Shown: positions 41,361 to 55,083 of the stretch, in pieces
How positions within the stretch are numbered: position 1 is the first letter of the stretch
How the letters are laid out: every line of letters begins with the position of its first letter
Assembly (NCBI RefSeq): GCF_001522545.3
Contig: NC_031776.1
Location: 32,130,709-32,194,708 of the forward strand
Length of the DNA: 64,000 nt
Origin: Parus major
Taxonomy: Eukaryota > Chordata > Aves > Passeriformes > Paridae
Reading direction: 5' to 3'
Position numbers and translations under genes: made by a program
The notes under the pieces: generated by a model
What the model was told of the DNA's origin: nothing
Seen by the model: only the letters and a program-made list of their open reading frames with translations
Database searches by the model: none

Positions 41361-42051
41361 AATCTTCCATGAACTCTAGAGAAATTGGACTGACTCCACT
41401 CCTCCTTGTCCAGAGGTGTTTTCACAAACCATAACAAGAGTTTTTGTTATCCTTGTCCACAGAACAGAAGCTGAAAAAGCCTATTGTTTGCTTTTCAGAT
41501 GGATAATTTATGGTTTAATCCTCAGCTTTAAATTAGACTGATTACTCTAATTCACTGAAAGGCCTTAAATTATCTTCAATGACTCTCTAGTCCATATAGT
41601 CTAATATATCTTGATTTTTTTATTATTATTTTTTAATGTGCCTTGTCTTTTTGACTAGGCTCTGCAGGATTGCACTAGCTCCATAATGCAGTAAAGCTGA
41701 TAACTGAAGATTAATTTTTGAAAGGGATCTTCCATTATTTTCAGAAGAGAAAAGAAAAAGATTATAGTTTGGTCCTGTGCTAACTGGAAGGTTTTGACTG
41801 GCCTCTCTTCAAAAGCACTTGAACCAGAGGCACATCATGTACCCTAGGCAAGTGCTAAATATAGGGAGAGCCTGTTTACCTTCAGCAAATGCCTACAGGC
41901 TATTTATGGCAATATACTGCTTTGAACATAATTTATTTTTCATTGTGGGGGCAAATATGCAATGGTTTGGCCCAAAAATGTATTTTCATTACAGTTTGTA
42001 ATGCTTATTGTGTGTGTGTCAAAGCTGTCCAAGCGGTGAAAAGAAACACAG

Positions 42052-42057
42052 AATAAA
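42052..42057 (+). terminator. SPOPL: Proximal poly(A) signal of SPOPL
   Basis: AATAAA, followed within 30 bases by a T/G-rich stretch (TTTTGCTTGTGTTTC). It would give a 3'UTR of about 0.7 kb. Confidence 0.6.
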
Positions 42058-43743
42058 CCTTTTGCTTGTGTTTCTTAATGGTCCATCATTAGTTTACATT
42101 TAATGCAGAACTGAACGAGAGGTGAAAGAGTTCATTGTGAAAAGGAATAGTGTTGTATATGGAATAAATATATCCCAGTGTATGGTTGCATAGAAAAGTC
42201 AAGGATGCATAGAATGACCAAATGTAAATTGAGGAAATGGGCCAAATGGATTCTGAATATGCACTTTTAATGTGTAACTTTTGTATGTTGTGTGGTACAT
42301 ATATATTTTGCTTTTGATGAATTAATGAGGTACAGGTAATTGTGGCTTAACTTTTTAGATACATTTTAAGATGCCCACAGCCACATGGGATTTAGTTTTG
42401 TTAGAAAAGAAAGGCATGTCTTTTTAAGACCCAATTGAAGGTGGCTATTGCGAGCTTTCATATTTAAGTAACAAAATATTTTCACTTATTTGAAAAAGGC
42501 ATGTGAATGGTAAAAACTTTGAGGGGATTTTTCCCATCTTGACGTACGTGCATGGCTCCCACAAACACCTGGGGAGGCTGTGCACACATCGAGGAGTATT
42601 TCCCTGAAATGTCAGATGGTATCTGCAAGCAGAGACTTGCTCAGTCTTGCATTTCAGTTATTGTACTAGCATTGTGGATGGTATTGAAATTCTGCATAAT
42701 GTGAAAAGGATGAAACATTTGTAAACTGCTTGTCACGGGCCAGTTCTTTATTATATGAACCTTAGCTTTAATATCAACATCCTCAGTGTTTGATAGCTTT
42801 GTTTACAATTGGGAGGAAAAGTCTGCAGTAGTGCACACTCTAAATGTTCCCTGAGTTATTGCATTGAGTTTACTGTAATAGTGATAATATGCTGTATTTC
42901 TCTTTTTTTTCGGGGGGGAAGACTTGGGTTTTGCAGTGGGGAATGGGAGGAGATCTCAGCTAATTTATAAGTGTCTTTCCATAAGGGTTTGAATTTGCCT
43001 ATTAAAAAAAAAGTCGTGCAGGGAGGAGAGAGGAAGAATTTCAGATTGTTTCTCCATCCTCATTTCATTGACATTCATCTGACTTGCTCTGAATTAAATT
43101 TTTAGAGGAAAGAATATATAATTTTATACTTTGGCATCTAGTAAACTGCTTACAAAGGTAAATTGGAAAAAAAAACTCCCAGTCCAATTTTGTAGATTAA
43201 AACCTCTAAACATGAATTTTTTTCTTAGCCTATAAAATCTTTATGGTGGCTAAAGTGTAAAATTGGAAATTTAAATAATTGACAAGGTATCAAATTTCAT
43301 ATTTACAGGGATTTATCCATTTTTAAATGTTTATCTAAGATAAGGTCTTATAAGCATTCTCCACAACAGGAGGTGAATGTGTTTATTCCAAAATTGTGAT
43401 GTTTTTGCTGCACTGTGTAATGTGTTGGGACTACAGCTCCTCATCCTCATCACTGTAAAACTCACGGCGCTCACGTGCAAAGTGACTTGAATATTTAATG
43501 CTGTAATGATTGCCCAGGTCAGCCTGTTCTTCTGTAACAACTTACAGTAATCAGATGGAAAGCTTAAGGATTTCTAGGCATTTTTTTATTAAAGCCTAAT
43601 AGCACACTTTGTACCAAAAAAATGTCAGACACTGTGCTGTCATCTGCATCATAGAGTGTCCCCTCCTGGAGCCAGGCAGTGTGAGCTGTGTGTTACACTA
43701 ACAGGAAAGAGCCCTCTGCTGATCCATCTGCTTAGGTTGGACT

Positions 43744-43752
43744 TTATTTATT
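43744..43752 (+). promoter_or_regulatory. SPOPL: AU-rich element in the SPOPL 3'UTR
   Basis: TTATTTATT matches the core ARE nonamer and lies in a TTTATTTATTTATG context. It would be present only in transcripts that read past the proximal poly(A) site, so alternative polyadenylation could control its inclusion. Confidence 0.4.
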
Positions 43753-44163
43753 TATGTTTTCAAGTTCTCTCAGATCTTGAGAAGAAGGTAAAGCAGTTGC
43801 TGTATTCTTAAGTGAGTGCACTAATTATTCACCTCTTTGATTACCTGCGTGCAGCGTTCTCACTGGAACGGGACATTGGTAATTACAACCTTCCCCTTTG
43901 GATTCAGTAGCTCGGTTTCATTCCCCACACCTCAAGAACTTGCCCTTTAAGCCTCAGTTGGAAGTGCAGCAGATCAGGAACGATCCCATAATCAATGGTC
44001 AGGTTTTTCCAGGCTGAAATCTTGGGGGGTTTTTCCTAGTTTTCCCTCCAGGTTAGGAAAATGCCGTATGAAGGTGCCATGTTTTGGCTTGCCAACACTA
44101 CTCTCTCAGATAGATGTGAACCACCACTTCCATGCTTTTCTGGGGAGAACCCTGCATGTGTCC

Positions 44164-44191
44164 TGTGTGTGTGTGCGTGTGTGTGTGTGTG
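44164..44191. repeat. TG dinucleotide microsatellite
   Basis: About fourteen TG units with one C interruption, followed by a short ACTGTGTGG tail. It lies inside the inferred SPOPL 3'UTR and is likely length-polymorphic. Confidence 0.9.
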
Positions 44192-44265
44192 ACTGTGTGG
44201 TGTTTTTGTCAAGGGTGACTTTCTAAAAATAAGGACTCAATTTGCTGTTAAAATGCTATTATGTA

Positions 44266-44302
44266 TTATATATATATATATTTTTTTTTTGTTTGTTTGT
44301 TT
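44266..44302. repeat. TA repeat, T run and GTTT repeat
   Basis: A TATATATA tract runs into ten or more T bases and then three GTTT units. Simple low-complexity DNA in the inferred SPOPL 3'UTR. Confidence 0.85.
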
Positions 44303-44991
44303 CCATTCAAACCTCTCCTAAGGAGATGTTTTGGGTGGAAGTTGCTTCAATAAATAATCCTTATTTCCTAGTCCATTTACTGCATGCAGAAGTATGAACA
44401 CATTGTGCCTTTTTAGAAACTGTTGCAATGAAGGGATTTAACAGGGTGCAAGGTCTTTGTAAAACGTATTTTTAAAGGTGAAGAAGAATACTCTGGTACA
44501 CAATCAAGATGGAAAAGTTCAAGTTACATTTGACCTCTGTTGCATGTTGATTCTTGCTTCCTAAATTCAATTTCACTGAGGTACAAACTACACAAACAAG
44601 TGAAATAAGTATTACAGATACAAGTTGAGTAATGGTATATTTTTGTGAAATTGTGATAATATTTGCTGTTACAAGATAAGTGTATGTCAAAACGTGATAA
44701 TCACGGACACAACGTTACTCTAGTTCTGATGTTTTTCTAAACATTGAATATTTAGTATAAAATTCACCTTTGCACAGGAGATCAGTAGAAAACCTACATG
44801 GAGATTGTGTTCCTTTTAAATCCTCACAGCAGGGCTTCTCCTTTGGGAGAATAAAAGCCGCGTGCAGTATTTGAAACTGTGTTTCATAGAAGGCAGTGAA
44901 TTGCAAATGTGAGGTACTGCTACCTGAAATGTTGTCAAATTCTGTTGAATTTTACAGTTGATTAAAATTCCTAAGCTTAACTGATTTATTC

Positions 44992-45014
44992 TTTTTTTTT
45001 TTTTTTTTTTTTTT
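44992..45014. repeat. 23-base poly-T tract
   Basis: An uninterrupted run of 23 T bases with no recognisable retroposon attached. It lies about 400 bases before the distal poly(A) signal. On the minus strand it reads as poly-A and could cause internal priming artefacts in cDNA libraries. Confidence 0.9.
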
Positions 45015-45425
45015 GTAATTGACAAATGGAATGTTACCTGTCCTCTTTGTCTGGTGTCAATAGCTTATTTAGTGCAGAGCTTAGCTCCTTAGCTAGCCAA
45101 GACACTCAGTCTCATATCGTGGCTTCTGCTTACAGTAAATGGACTATGTTTGTAAAGGGAATTCACTATTTCAAGTGTTTTGCAAGGAACTTCACTGTGT
45201 TTGTAACCTGGTTTTTGAAGGCTTAAGATCAATGAGTCCTATTTTAGAAGTTAAACCAGTGAAATGACTTGGATCTGTTTTGGGGTGGAAATGGTAAAGA
45301 GAATTCAGATATGTAAACAGTCGTATCAAACCATCCAGCCTTTTTTTATCAGCTGATGTTAATGGTGAAATACTTTTTGTACCTTGTTGCTGAAAATATT
45401 TTTGCGTTTCAGCACATCAAGTTAC

Positions 45426-45431
45426 AATAAA
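45426..45431 (+). terminator. SPOPL: Distal poly(A) signal of SPOPL
   Basis: AATAAA in a TTACAATAAAGTTG context, followed 18 bases later by GTGTGTCTGTCTTTATTTG, a strong GU/U-rich downstream element. It is the best-looking cleavage site after the SPOPL stop codon. Cleavage is expected near 45,445-45,455. Confidence 0.7.
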
Positions 45432-48400
45432 GTTGTTACTTATACAGAGTGTGTCTGTCTTTATTTGTTGTCTATACTTGCATTTGTTCCCAATGGCTAC
45501 CTTTGCTTTGAGAAAGGTATTTTATCAGCACTGTCAGTCTGGTGTCAAATATGCTGCTGTGCTTTTGTAAGCCTCTTTTGGGGAGGATCATCTTGCAGCC
45601 TTGCTCTGATCTCCATTAACTTGGTTATTTTTCTGTTTTGATGCTTTAAAGCTCTGGACAGCTTAACTTGGCTACCTGAGAAGTGTCTCCCTTTACACAG
45701 ACTCTGTCAGGACTGGTGGGAAGAAGAGTTCATGCTGTGATAACGAAGATGGGATTGGTGGGTTTGAAATCTGCTTTACTCTTCCACCCACCATCAAAAA
45801 CCATCATCCTTTGTCCTGCCAAAGAGCAGAGGCTGCTGATGAGCACATCCAGCAGGAATGCTGTTGGCATTTGTTACAGGAGAAGTGGTATGTAAGAGGA
45901 ATCTGTAGGGGGAGCACAGGGGTTCAGTATGGTTATAAATACTGTGCAGTGATTGTGGGATTGCTGATAAACTGCTCTGTGCACGTGGCTTTGGGCATGC
46001 TGCACTCCTGAAAATGATGATGTCAGGGTAAGTTATTTTATAAAAAAGTGTGTGTCTGGGTAGGTACATGCAAAATTTCCCAGGTGTGCTTAAAACATGC
46101 TTCCCTTAATTGACTCCACAATGATCCAGTCTAAGGTTCCTCGTGGGGCTTATATCAACAATGGCATAACTCACATTCCCTCAGTTTAGTAACCTCTGAG
46201 GGGAACAGGACTGCTTACCACTGCCAGTGGTAGCAGAATTATTTATGCAATCCAAATGTCTGATCTGAACTTCAAATTCCAGATAAAAAAAAAGAATATT
46301 AAACTTCATTATTTCTTTTTTTAGAAGGCTATATTATCCTTTCTGAAGATGGTTTTCCTCCCAGTTGTTTATCTTGTCATCATAAAAAGTTTTCTTTGTT
46401 ATTCAGAATTGATTCACTGAGCATTGATTTTAAAAAAACACCTGTTTTTCCTTCTTTCTTCTGTAGCAAATTCCAGTTTTTTGTATGGAAACTGAGCACA
46501 TGAAGAAAACTTTTTCTCATTTTAGTTGAATATTGCTGAAAGTATTTTACAGCATTGGTCCATTCCTTTGTATGTGCCTTTTCTTTAAAAGGGGATAGTT
46601 CAAATATTGAACCTCAGCTGGGTGGTGGAGGCTGATAGAGTAAAACCCATCTCTTGCTGTACAGAATTGCCTGTCCTGCCCTGTGCTGAAAGGATGGTTT
46701 GATGTTGAAGTATTTGAGTGCAGCCTGAGCAGTCAGGTGAGAAATTAAAGTTGATTAAAGTGAGTCTTTGTGCCACTACTCCAAACTTCATAGTATTAAT
46801 GGTTTTGCGTTTTAGATGGCTTTTGTTACAATTACTATTCAAGGTAGATTATTACCCATTCCACTACAAATTTGACTTGGCACGTTTATTAAGTAAATTA
46901 GATTAAAGATGCAGCTGCTTCCATTGCACACAAATAACTTTGCACTTAACATTGTGATAGTGTGCTAATGGAGGAAATGCTATTAATTGCCACTTAAAAT
47001 TAGCCTTAACCAGTTTATTTTTCTGCAGACTTCTTGGCAATCTTCCACTAGAAGAATATGTTTTTTGTTGTCAGTTTTGAAGATTCCTTCTTTGTACTCT
47101 CAGAGAAAGTTGGGAAAAATAAAAGGAGTCGAGTGAAGCATTTCAGATGTGAGATGCAAAGGACTTGCTTTTTCCATTACAAGCACTGCACCAAGGGAAA
47201 AAAAAAACCTAAACCCAGGCTCAGCTGAGAGAATTCTTGAGTGCTTTGGAATGGCTTTTCAGGGGGTGTCAATAAGTTATATTTTGGACAGGATGTGAAG
47301 TTGGTGCTCTTAGTGTAAAATCGGGCTTCTCATGAGTACAGAGAACAGAAACAAACTTGCTATTTTGAGACTCAGGAAGAAAAAACACCTCAGAATTTCC
47401 ATGGCCTTGGCTTCTAGAGAAGGCACCAGGAGTGCTTTGAGCTCTTGGTTAAAGTGTTCTTGAAGGAGCCTCAGAGCTGCAGCAATACCTGGTGATCATC
47501 ATCCTGTCAGGCAGGGAGCAGGGCCTTCTTTGAAAACATTACCTGACACCAACATTTTTGTCTTGCATTCTTAGCAGAGTTTGGAGCATAATGATATTTT
47601 CATGCAGGTACTGTGTTTCAATCAAGGGTTCGTGTATAATGAGTGGAAATCTCTGCTTTGCCCAACTTATGCATGTTTCATGCGTTGGCAGTGATAGTCA
47701 TGCAGAAAATAAATTACACCATGTCAGACTTGGTGCTGCTGATCAGAATGGAGACAACTGGTGCTGCATTTTAAGCAGTTACAGTTTGTGACTTCCCACG
47801 TTTCTCCCTGCACAGTTGACTGAGCCATTGCAGTTAAAAAAGGTAAATTCTGAAGCGTATTGCAAAAACATTCTAATGGAGCTTCTGTGCTTTAAGATTT
47901 CACCCTAACTTCAGGCTGACCTATTTTAACCTTAATTGCCACATAAACTATTTATATTTTTCATTTTTAAGTTGGTGACTTTTCTGTAAGCTTTGAAATT
48001 AACTTTATGTATTATGTACACAATTTTCTAACCCAGCTGTGTTTATTGAAACTTTAAAACAAACCACCTACTAGCTACTGAAATGTTTGCCTCCAGCAAA
48101 GACTGAATCCTGTCTCTGGTACTTGTGCTATCCCAGGATTAAGAGCTGTGGTGCTCTTTGTAAAGCCCACACCATATGTTTTTAAATGGAGGGAAAGAAT
48201 GTCAATGAAATGGTGCATCCTGTCCCTCTTGCAGATGGGCTACTCTTGTCAGACACACGAGGCAATTCTTACCCTGCCAAACCCTCATTCCTCCCTCACA
48301 GCAGGACTGGGGGTCATTGTGCTCAACCAGGAGTTTGTACCAACTCAAATGAGGAGGATTATTGCAGAACCACGAATAGAAGGACATAAAATATTTGCAT

Positions 48401-51400
48401 ATTTATTGGCTGTTCCAGTCAAGATGAATTTGAGGCGTGGGTATGGAGCAGGCTGGATTTTTTTTTAATGAAGCTTTTTCTTCAAATGCCTTGCTGTTTG
48501 TCTCTTGGTGGGATTTTTGAATGTGTGCTGGCACCTCTCAAATGTAAATAAATACAAAATAACTAGTGAACCTGCAAATGCTTTATAGTGAAATTTGAGC
48601 AAGTTCAATTTTGCTGATTTAAAGAAATGGAGATGCAAATTTCCTTGTGACAGTGCCTTCTAGCAAAAAATGTGTGGTGTCAGATGTAGTTAATCTCAGA
48701 ACAAGCTATAAAAGGGGTTAAATTGTGTACTAGATTAGGGAGATACTCAGTATTTTACCAGTAGTGCTGGAATAGCAGGCATCTACTTCTGACAAGCTGA
48801 CAGACCAGAGAATTGAAACTTAATGAATCTTAATGCTTTCTGTCATGTACTTCAATTTTCTCAAATTATTTCTCCAATTAGTTCTAGTCTTTGTGAAGGA
48901 ATGATTAATGATAATTAATACATTCTTATAATTTGCATATTCAGTCTCCAGTGTTTCTAAAAAAATACAGATTTGTGTATGTGGGTGAGGCTGGTTTGTC
49001 TGTTATTTCTTCAGGGTGCTGGGGTTTTTCAGATTTTCAGCTTTGTATTTCCAGTTGAACAAGGGAATAAGATGGATGCATTAGGGAGTTTAATATGCTC
49101 TTTCCACATAAATAATTTGGGCATAACCCAGGTCTTCTATTTTTCCTGTAAAGGTGTTTTCTCTTTAGTGGATAGGTAGGGAATGTAGGGGTACAAAGTT
49201 ATTGTAAGGAGCTCAACTCATCCTGCATCAGCTTTGAGAAAGATTTACAGCTTCAGTCTGGTAAAACTGGGTAAATCCTGGAGGGCATCTGCTCTTCAGA
49301 GCTTGGTTTTGGTTTGTTTGTTTGTTTTGAGTCTCTGTATGCCTCCTTTATGTTGTAATTAATTCTGTTTTACCCCTGACATGCACACATGGAGGGGTTT
49401 ATCCAAAGAAATAATACAAAATTTGTGTTTAAATTCAGTAGCAGGAGATTTTGAAAGTCACTGTTTTTCTGTCTGCATAGGAGCTCAGGCTTTCCGTGCT
49501 GCTCTGCAGGTGTCCAGCATTTGACTCATTAAAACAACCCCAAAACCTGCCCCAGCTCTGGGAGCCTGCAAGAGTGGTGGGGTCTGTGTGTCTGAAATTA
49601 GCATCTCTTTGGGTAGCTCTCAAAATCCTTTTTCTTTAGATACACTTCATCAAAGAAATGGAGTGTTGGCAGTTTCAGCTACTTTTTAAATCAATAAATA
49701 CTTCATTCTAGTTGTTTTGCCACCCAGTTAAATGTGTGGTGTTTACTGGGGCAGTGTGCCCCAGTGAGATTCACCTCTGAATATTCTGTACAAATTGTAA
49801 TTGAAGTATTTAAGCAGAGTATAAAAACTGGATTTATGGAAGAATTATCCTGAAAAAAACTAGTATGGGTGTTGAGAATGTGTTGATTTGGTAACCAAGG
49901 TACACACTCAGCAGGAGGCTGCAGTTTTCCAAGAAGGTATTGGAATATTCTGGGCAGCTAGAAAAAGAAACAAAGATAAAAAGTGCAGGTATTTTATGAC
50001 TTTAAAGGAGGAATGTTTAAAGGACCAATAATTTTTTTTTTTAATAGTCAGCTCTTGAGCATACTCATGTGGTATAAAACTAAGAGCATTTTGAAGTTGC
50101 ACCCATTTTGATTAATAATTACATCAACACTCTTGGTCATAGTCATACTATGAACAGTTGTATTTATTTTGTCAGTGCTGTCAAAAGAATCCATAATCTT
50201 GTTGCTTGTTTGAAGAGAGCAAGCTAAATATTTATTCTTGATTCCCCTGAATAAAAATATGTAGGGGAAGGTGCTATTGCACTGAGATTGTCTTTAACAT
50301 TAAACCTGGTTTGTGTTTTTGCATGAATTACCAAGGATGGAAAGAAGTTTTTCCTGGAATGAATATTTTTCTTCATTCTTTAGAAGCAAGAATGAAACCT
50401 GGGGCTGGCTCAGCAGTGTTCAGTGCCACTGGGACAGCATCAGTAATAAAAATAAGCTTTATTTAGCTGTATGCAGAGATTCTTGCCTCAGAACCATCAG
50501 TAGTGCTGTCATAGTTTTGTAATCTTAACTTGCTTCTTGTAGGGCTAAACCCGGTGAGAATTGGCTTCTGTTCCTGCAGCTCCCCAGGGTTTGAACAGCT
50601 GGGAGGGAAATGCTGCCCTGGAGGAGGCAGAGGGTGGAGCCGAGGCACCACTGCTCACCTGCCCACAGCTGGCACTCGTGTGTGGGGCTGCCAAAAGCTC
50701 TTTATTAAATATTCTGCAAGTTGGGATTAAATAGTGAAGCTGGGGGTGAAGGAGGGCGCTTGTGTTGCCCACCCCAGGGCCCCCCAGCAGGGAGTAGAGC
50801 GAGCAGTGGGCAGTTGCAGTTTGATATTTTGTCATTTGTTTCTTTTACATCTTTGTCAAATATTCAGAACAGAAGATTCATCAAATAATCAGTAAGCAGA
50901 GGGTGATGAGTGCTTTTATTTCCAGTGAATTTGGGCTGGTAGGACTTGGGGTCCCTTTCACATGGTAAGCCAAGAATTCTTTCCCATTTGCACCTTGCAG
51001 AATTTATTTTGTGTCCCCTCCCCAGGTATCAGCTGCTGGGAGTAGGGAGGGTAGGGGAAGTGACAGTAGGGGAGAGATTCTGGCTGTGCTGTGAGTGCTG
51101 GGCTCAGTAACCTGTTCCTGAGTGGGTGGGGGCAGAGCTACTCTCACTGCTCCTGGGAAGAACTGCAGAAATAATTTGGAAGGAAAGAGAATCTTTCTTT
51201 GGTGCTTGTCCCCAGAGCTGTGTGCTGACATCATGTGTACCCTTCTGCAGCCTGGAAAAGGGATTTGAACAGAGACACGTGGAAGAGCCTGGTGTGATGA
51301 TGGTACAGTTTGTTTTCTGAAAATGTTGGTTTAGCAGAATATTGCCCTATTGCAGAAATGCCTTAGCTGGATGCACATGCACGTTGTGAGCTTTAATGTG

Positions 51401-54251
51401 CTTTTGTATCCTGCAGTAGATTAAAGTGTCAGTCATGTTCTCCACATTTCACAGTCCCCTCGAATGCCTGGGGAAGGTGTCATGTGTCTTATGTTACTTG
51501 TGTCCCACCAATAAAACAACCCTCTAGGAGGAAATCTGTGCAGGCCAAACAGCAAGATGTCAAATTAATTGCACCGAAATAATGAGTTAGCACCAAATGC
51601 TAATTAAATATTGATGGAAGTCATACTTTCAATTATCTTCATTATGGCACAATGTTTTATGTAGATATGAAGTGCTGGGAATGTGGGCATATATTATCAT
51701 TAATCATGTCATATAAAAATATTAGTAATTTCTCAAAAATCCACTGAAATGTCCATGCTAAGTATCTTTTTGGCAGAGTAAAGTTTTGTGTCACCCCTTT
51801 TTCTTTTGAAGGAGCAGGGTTGGAAGGGCCAGCCTTAGGGAGGACAGAGCTGTAGGGCAGCTCAGCTGAGAGAGGAGTCCAGAGAGTGCCTGACAACAGG
51901 AGATGGGGCTGGTGAGTGAGATGTGACCCAGGGTGTTCTGCTTTTGGGAGAATGGGGTGGGCAAGAGCCACTCCCCTCCTCGTGTGCATTAACACTGAGG
52001 GAAAGGCCTTTAAGCCTAGCAATTACAGAGTTTTTTAAGGAGAAGGACTTCATTAGTCAAAAACAAAAGTCCAGGACTGTCTGGATTAGAGACTAACTAA
52101 ATGGTGAGTTCTAGGAAGAATCCTATCCAAAACCAGTTTCACATGCAGTTGCCTTTGTGGAGGATGGACAGAACTCACCATGTAATTCACAGATGAAACA
52201 GGTACCATAGTGAGCAGTCTGGCTCCTCTCCAGTCCCTTTGAGCTCTTCTATAAAAAGATAAAAATTAATTCCAAGACCTCCAAAGTCTTCTTGGAAAAT
52301 GCTGTCCTAGGAATTATTTTAAATGGAATTTCCTTTTCATCAATAAATAGAAGGCATAAACTGAGGTGAAAATTAATTCTTCTAGTGAACTTTGAGGAAG
52401 GGAAAAGTTTGTACAGGACTGCCTTGGTGGGCTTTCTTTTCCCAGCTGGCCTGGAGAAGAGGTCTTCCTGCTGTTTCTGTGTGAAACAATGGTACATTTG
52501 TGCTAGTTTGCAGAAAAAAAACAACAAACAAAAAGCTGGTTTTGTGCCTCTTGGCCATAATTGGCAACTTTTGCAGCAGGTGAGCAGGAAGGATGCTCAC
52601 AGCAATGACTGCATGATGTGCCGGTGTGTCTGTGTCTCCATGTGGGCAAAAAGTTTCCTGTCCCGGGAGTGTGAATGTTCTTTGTCACTTCGGGGAGCAC
52701 TGAAAGGTTCAGAGTGGAGACAGGTGGGCAGCCATAATTAGGGAGGAGAGTGCGAAGCTTTTTATTGCAGTGGGTGCAGCCTTAGTGCCATTGTCTAAGT
52801 GTAAATTGTTCCTAAAAGATAACTCAGATTATTCACCCTGGAATCTCGGTGAGTCCAGGGAGAGGCATTTTCAAATTACCAGTGGTGAAGTGTGGCAGAG
52901 CAAAAAGGAGCACTTGAGCTGAAGAACAGATAATGCCCAGCAGAGCAGAACTGCAGCAGCAGCTGCTGAGGAGGTAATTCTGTGCTCATAATGATTCCAA
53001 CTTCTCTCAGAAACTATCGCTTTGCAAGTATCCCTCATCTAAAGTACAGAGCTTCCCCAGACCATCACAATGGAATCTCTGCACATCCTGAGCTTGAGAA
53101 ATTAATGACTGAATATTATGCTGAGAGCCATTTAATTAAAAACACTTTCATTAATAATGCAGTTGGAGAGTGTATGTGTGTTATGTAATTAAAGATAGTA
53201 CATCAGTAAATGATACTATGCAAAACCAATTCAAAAAATTCAAATGAGTTGGTGTAGCATAAGGAACTTAATTCAAGAGGGAATAAAGTCAGTGTGAAAT
53301 AAGCTCAGAGTTTTTTTCCTGGAAGCTGCAATTAATCTGCTTCTGGCAACACAATTCAATACTCATATTTTAAATAAGGGGCTGTGCTTGTTTTAAAGGT
53401 AACTGGGGTGGTGAATCAAAATAGATTTCTCTCTCCCCTTATATTTTTGCCAAATGTAAGTATCCCTTAATGTCTGGATACCCACGAGCCTGGCTGACCC
53501 CGAGGATCTGGGCAGCCTTGCACACACCATTCATCTGTGCTGCTGTTTTTGCTTGTCTGTGACCAAAGACTGTAGGCCTGGTATTTGTAGTATTTTTACT
53601 TTAAAACCAAGTGATGGAAGTGGAAGAGAGAGGTTATTCCCTCGGGGCAGATCAGTCTCCCTGTGTGGCATTGCCTTCCTGAAGCTGGGGTGAGCAGGCA
53701 TCTTGTTTTCCCCGGGTACTTTGGCTAATCCAAATCTTCCCTGACTGAAGTCAGAAACGCCTCAGTTAAATATATCTGACATGAGAAGTGGATTGGAATT
53801 AAGTAGCTCTAAGTACTATATAATAAATAGGCTTGCTTATCATCTTCAATGTGGCAACTTGAAATAGTTTTTAATCCTTTAGTTTACCTGCTTAGAAATC
53901 TGTGTTAAATATTCTGTGCTCCCAGGTTAGCAGTGCTCAGCATCACCTGCTTCAGACACTCTTCCAGCACCTCTTCTTTTAAGGAGTACTGCTGGCTTAG
54001 AAGGGACTGACAGCTCCTCTCAGAGCAGTTCTCCTGCTAAGCCAGAACATGTTCTCCTGTCCAAGTTAAATAAACTTGATGTGTTTTGAGCACCTGAACC
54101 TATTTGATCATTGTCTAGAACAGCTTGGTGTGAGTTGCATTTCATCAGGGGCTTTTGAGACGTGGGCAGGAGTGTAAGTGCTCTCCACCCATCTAAAACT
54201 TCATAATTGGGATGTGTCTCTCGTGGCTGTTTAGGTGTTTATTATTTCAGT

Positions 54252-54352
54252 GTTGGAATGGTTTGGGTTGGGAGGAACCTTCAGGACCCTCTCCTTCCAC
54301 CCCTTGACCACGGGCAGGGACACCTTCCCTAGGCCAGGTTGCTCCAAGCAGG
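54252..54352 (-). mobile_element. CR1 LINE 3'-end fragment
   Basis: On the plus strand, TTGGAATGGTTTGGGTTGGG is followed by a CACGGGCAGGGACACCTTCC block and GGCCAGGTTGCTCCAAGCA. This is the reverse complement of the CR1 3' end, about 100 bases long and 5'-truncated. Confidence 0.85.
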
Positions 54353-55083
54353 ACCTCTAGCACCAAAGATGCCAAGTCTCCTTTCCTGGGAGGCAACACT
54401 GACCAAAAGTTTAAAGCAAACACCGTGATAGCTTTGGGTGGGGGTGGTTTTTTTGGTCCATTTTTAACTTCAGGGCTAATTCAAATAACCTCCAAGTCTC
54501 ATGTTACACTGTTCTCTTTCCTGCCAATTTGGAACCAATTATAATATATCACCTTTCAGGAAGATCACCAGCTTATTTGGAGCTGTTAAGATAAGGTAGC
54601 CAAGACTTAATTGGCTTGTAATGATGAAAGAGCCACAAACTGTCTGGGAATGAGGCAAGAGAACAAGGAAATGGGATTTGCATCCGAGGGGGCAGAGATG
54701 TAGGGCTGCCAAGGGCAAGTGAGCAGGGTGAGGACTGAATGTGAGGAGCTGGTCTGGGATCAGGCTGGTGACAAAGCTGCCTTGTTTTCCAAGGATGGAA
54801 CATGAGAGGCCAGGAGAGCACTGGGGTGTCTGGGGAGGTTGTTCCAGGGGCAGCTGTTGCACAGGGGCTCCTCCATCGTGGCTGTGCTCGACTCCTGCCA
54901 CCAGGCCTTGTTCCAGTTCTGGCCTCCTGACCAGCCAAAGGAGACCGTGGTCTCCCCAAGTGCCAGCTCTGTGCTTTCCACCTCCCTCCTTTCCTGGTGC
55001 CTGGGAAAGGCTTGAGCTTTTTGTGTGTACAGGGGAATGCTCATCACCTGTGAGCCCTCGGTACAGCCCAGCTTCTGGGTGAG

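Larger units (their letters stand above)
41361..45455 (+). other. SPOPL: SPOPL 3'UTR (longest form inferred)
   Basis: The sequence after the stop is AT-rich with no further coding frames. AATAAA signals at 42,052, 42,163, 44,349 and 45,426 allow several 3' ends. The last has the best downstream GU-rich element. The region contains an AU-rich nonamer (TTATTTATT at 43,744-43,752), a TG microsatellite, a TA/T tract and a 23-T run. Use of the distal end is inferred, not shown. Confidence 0.6.
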
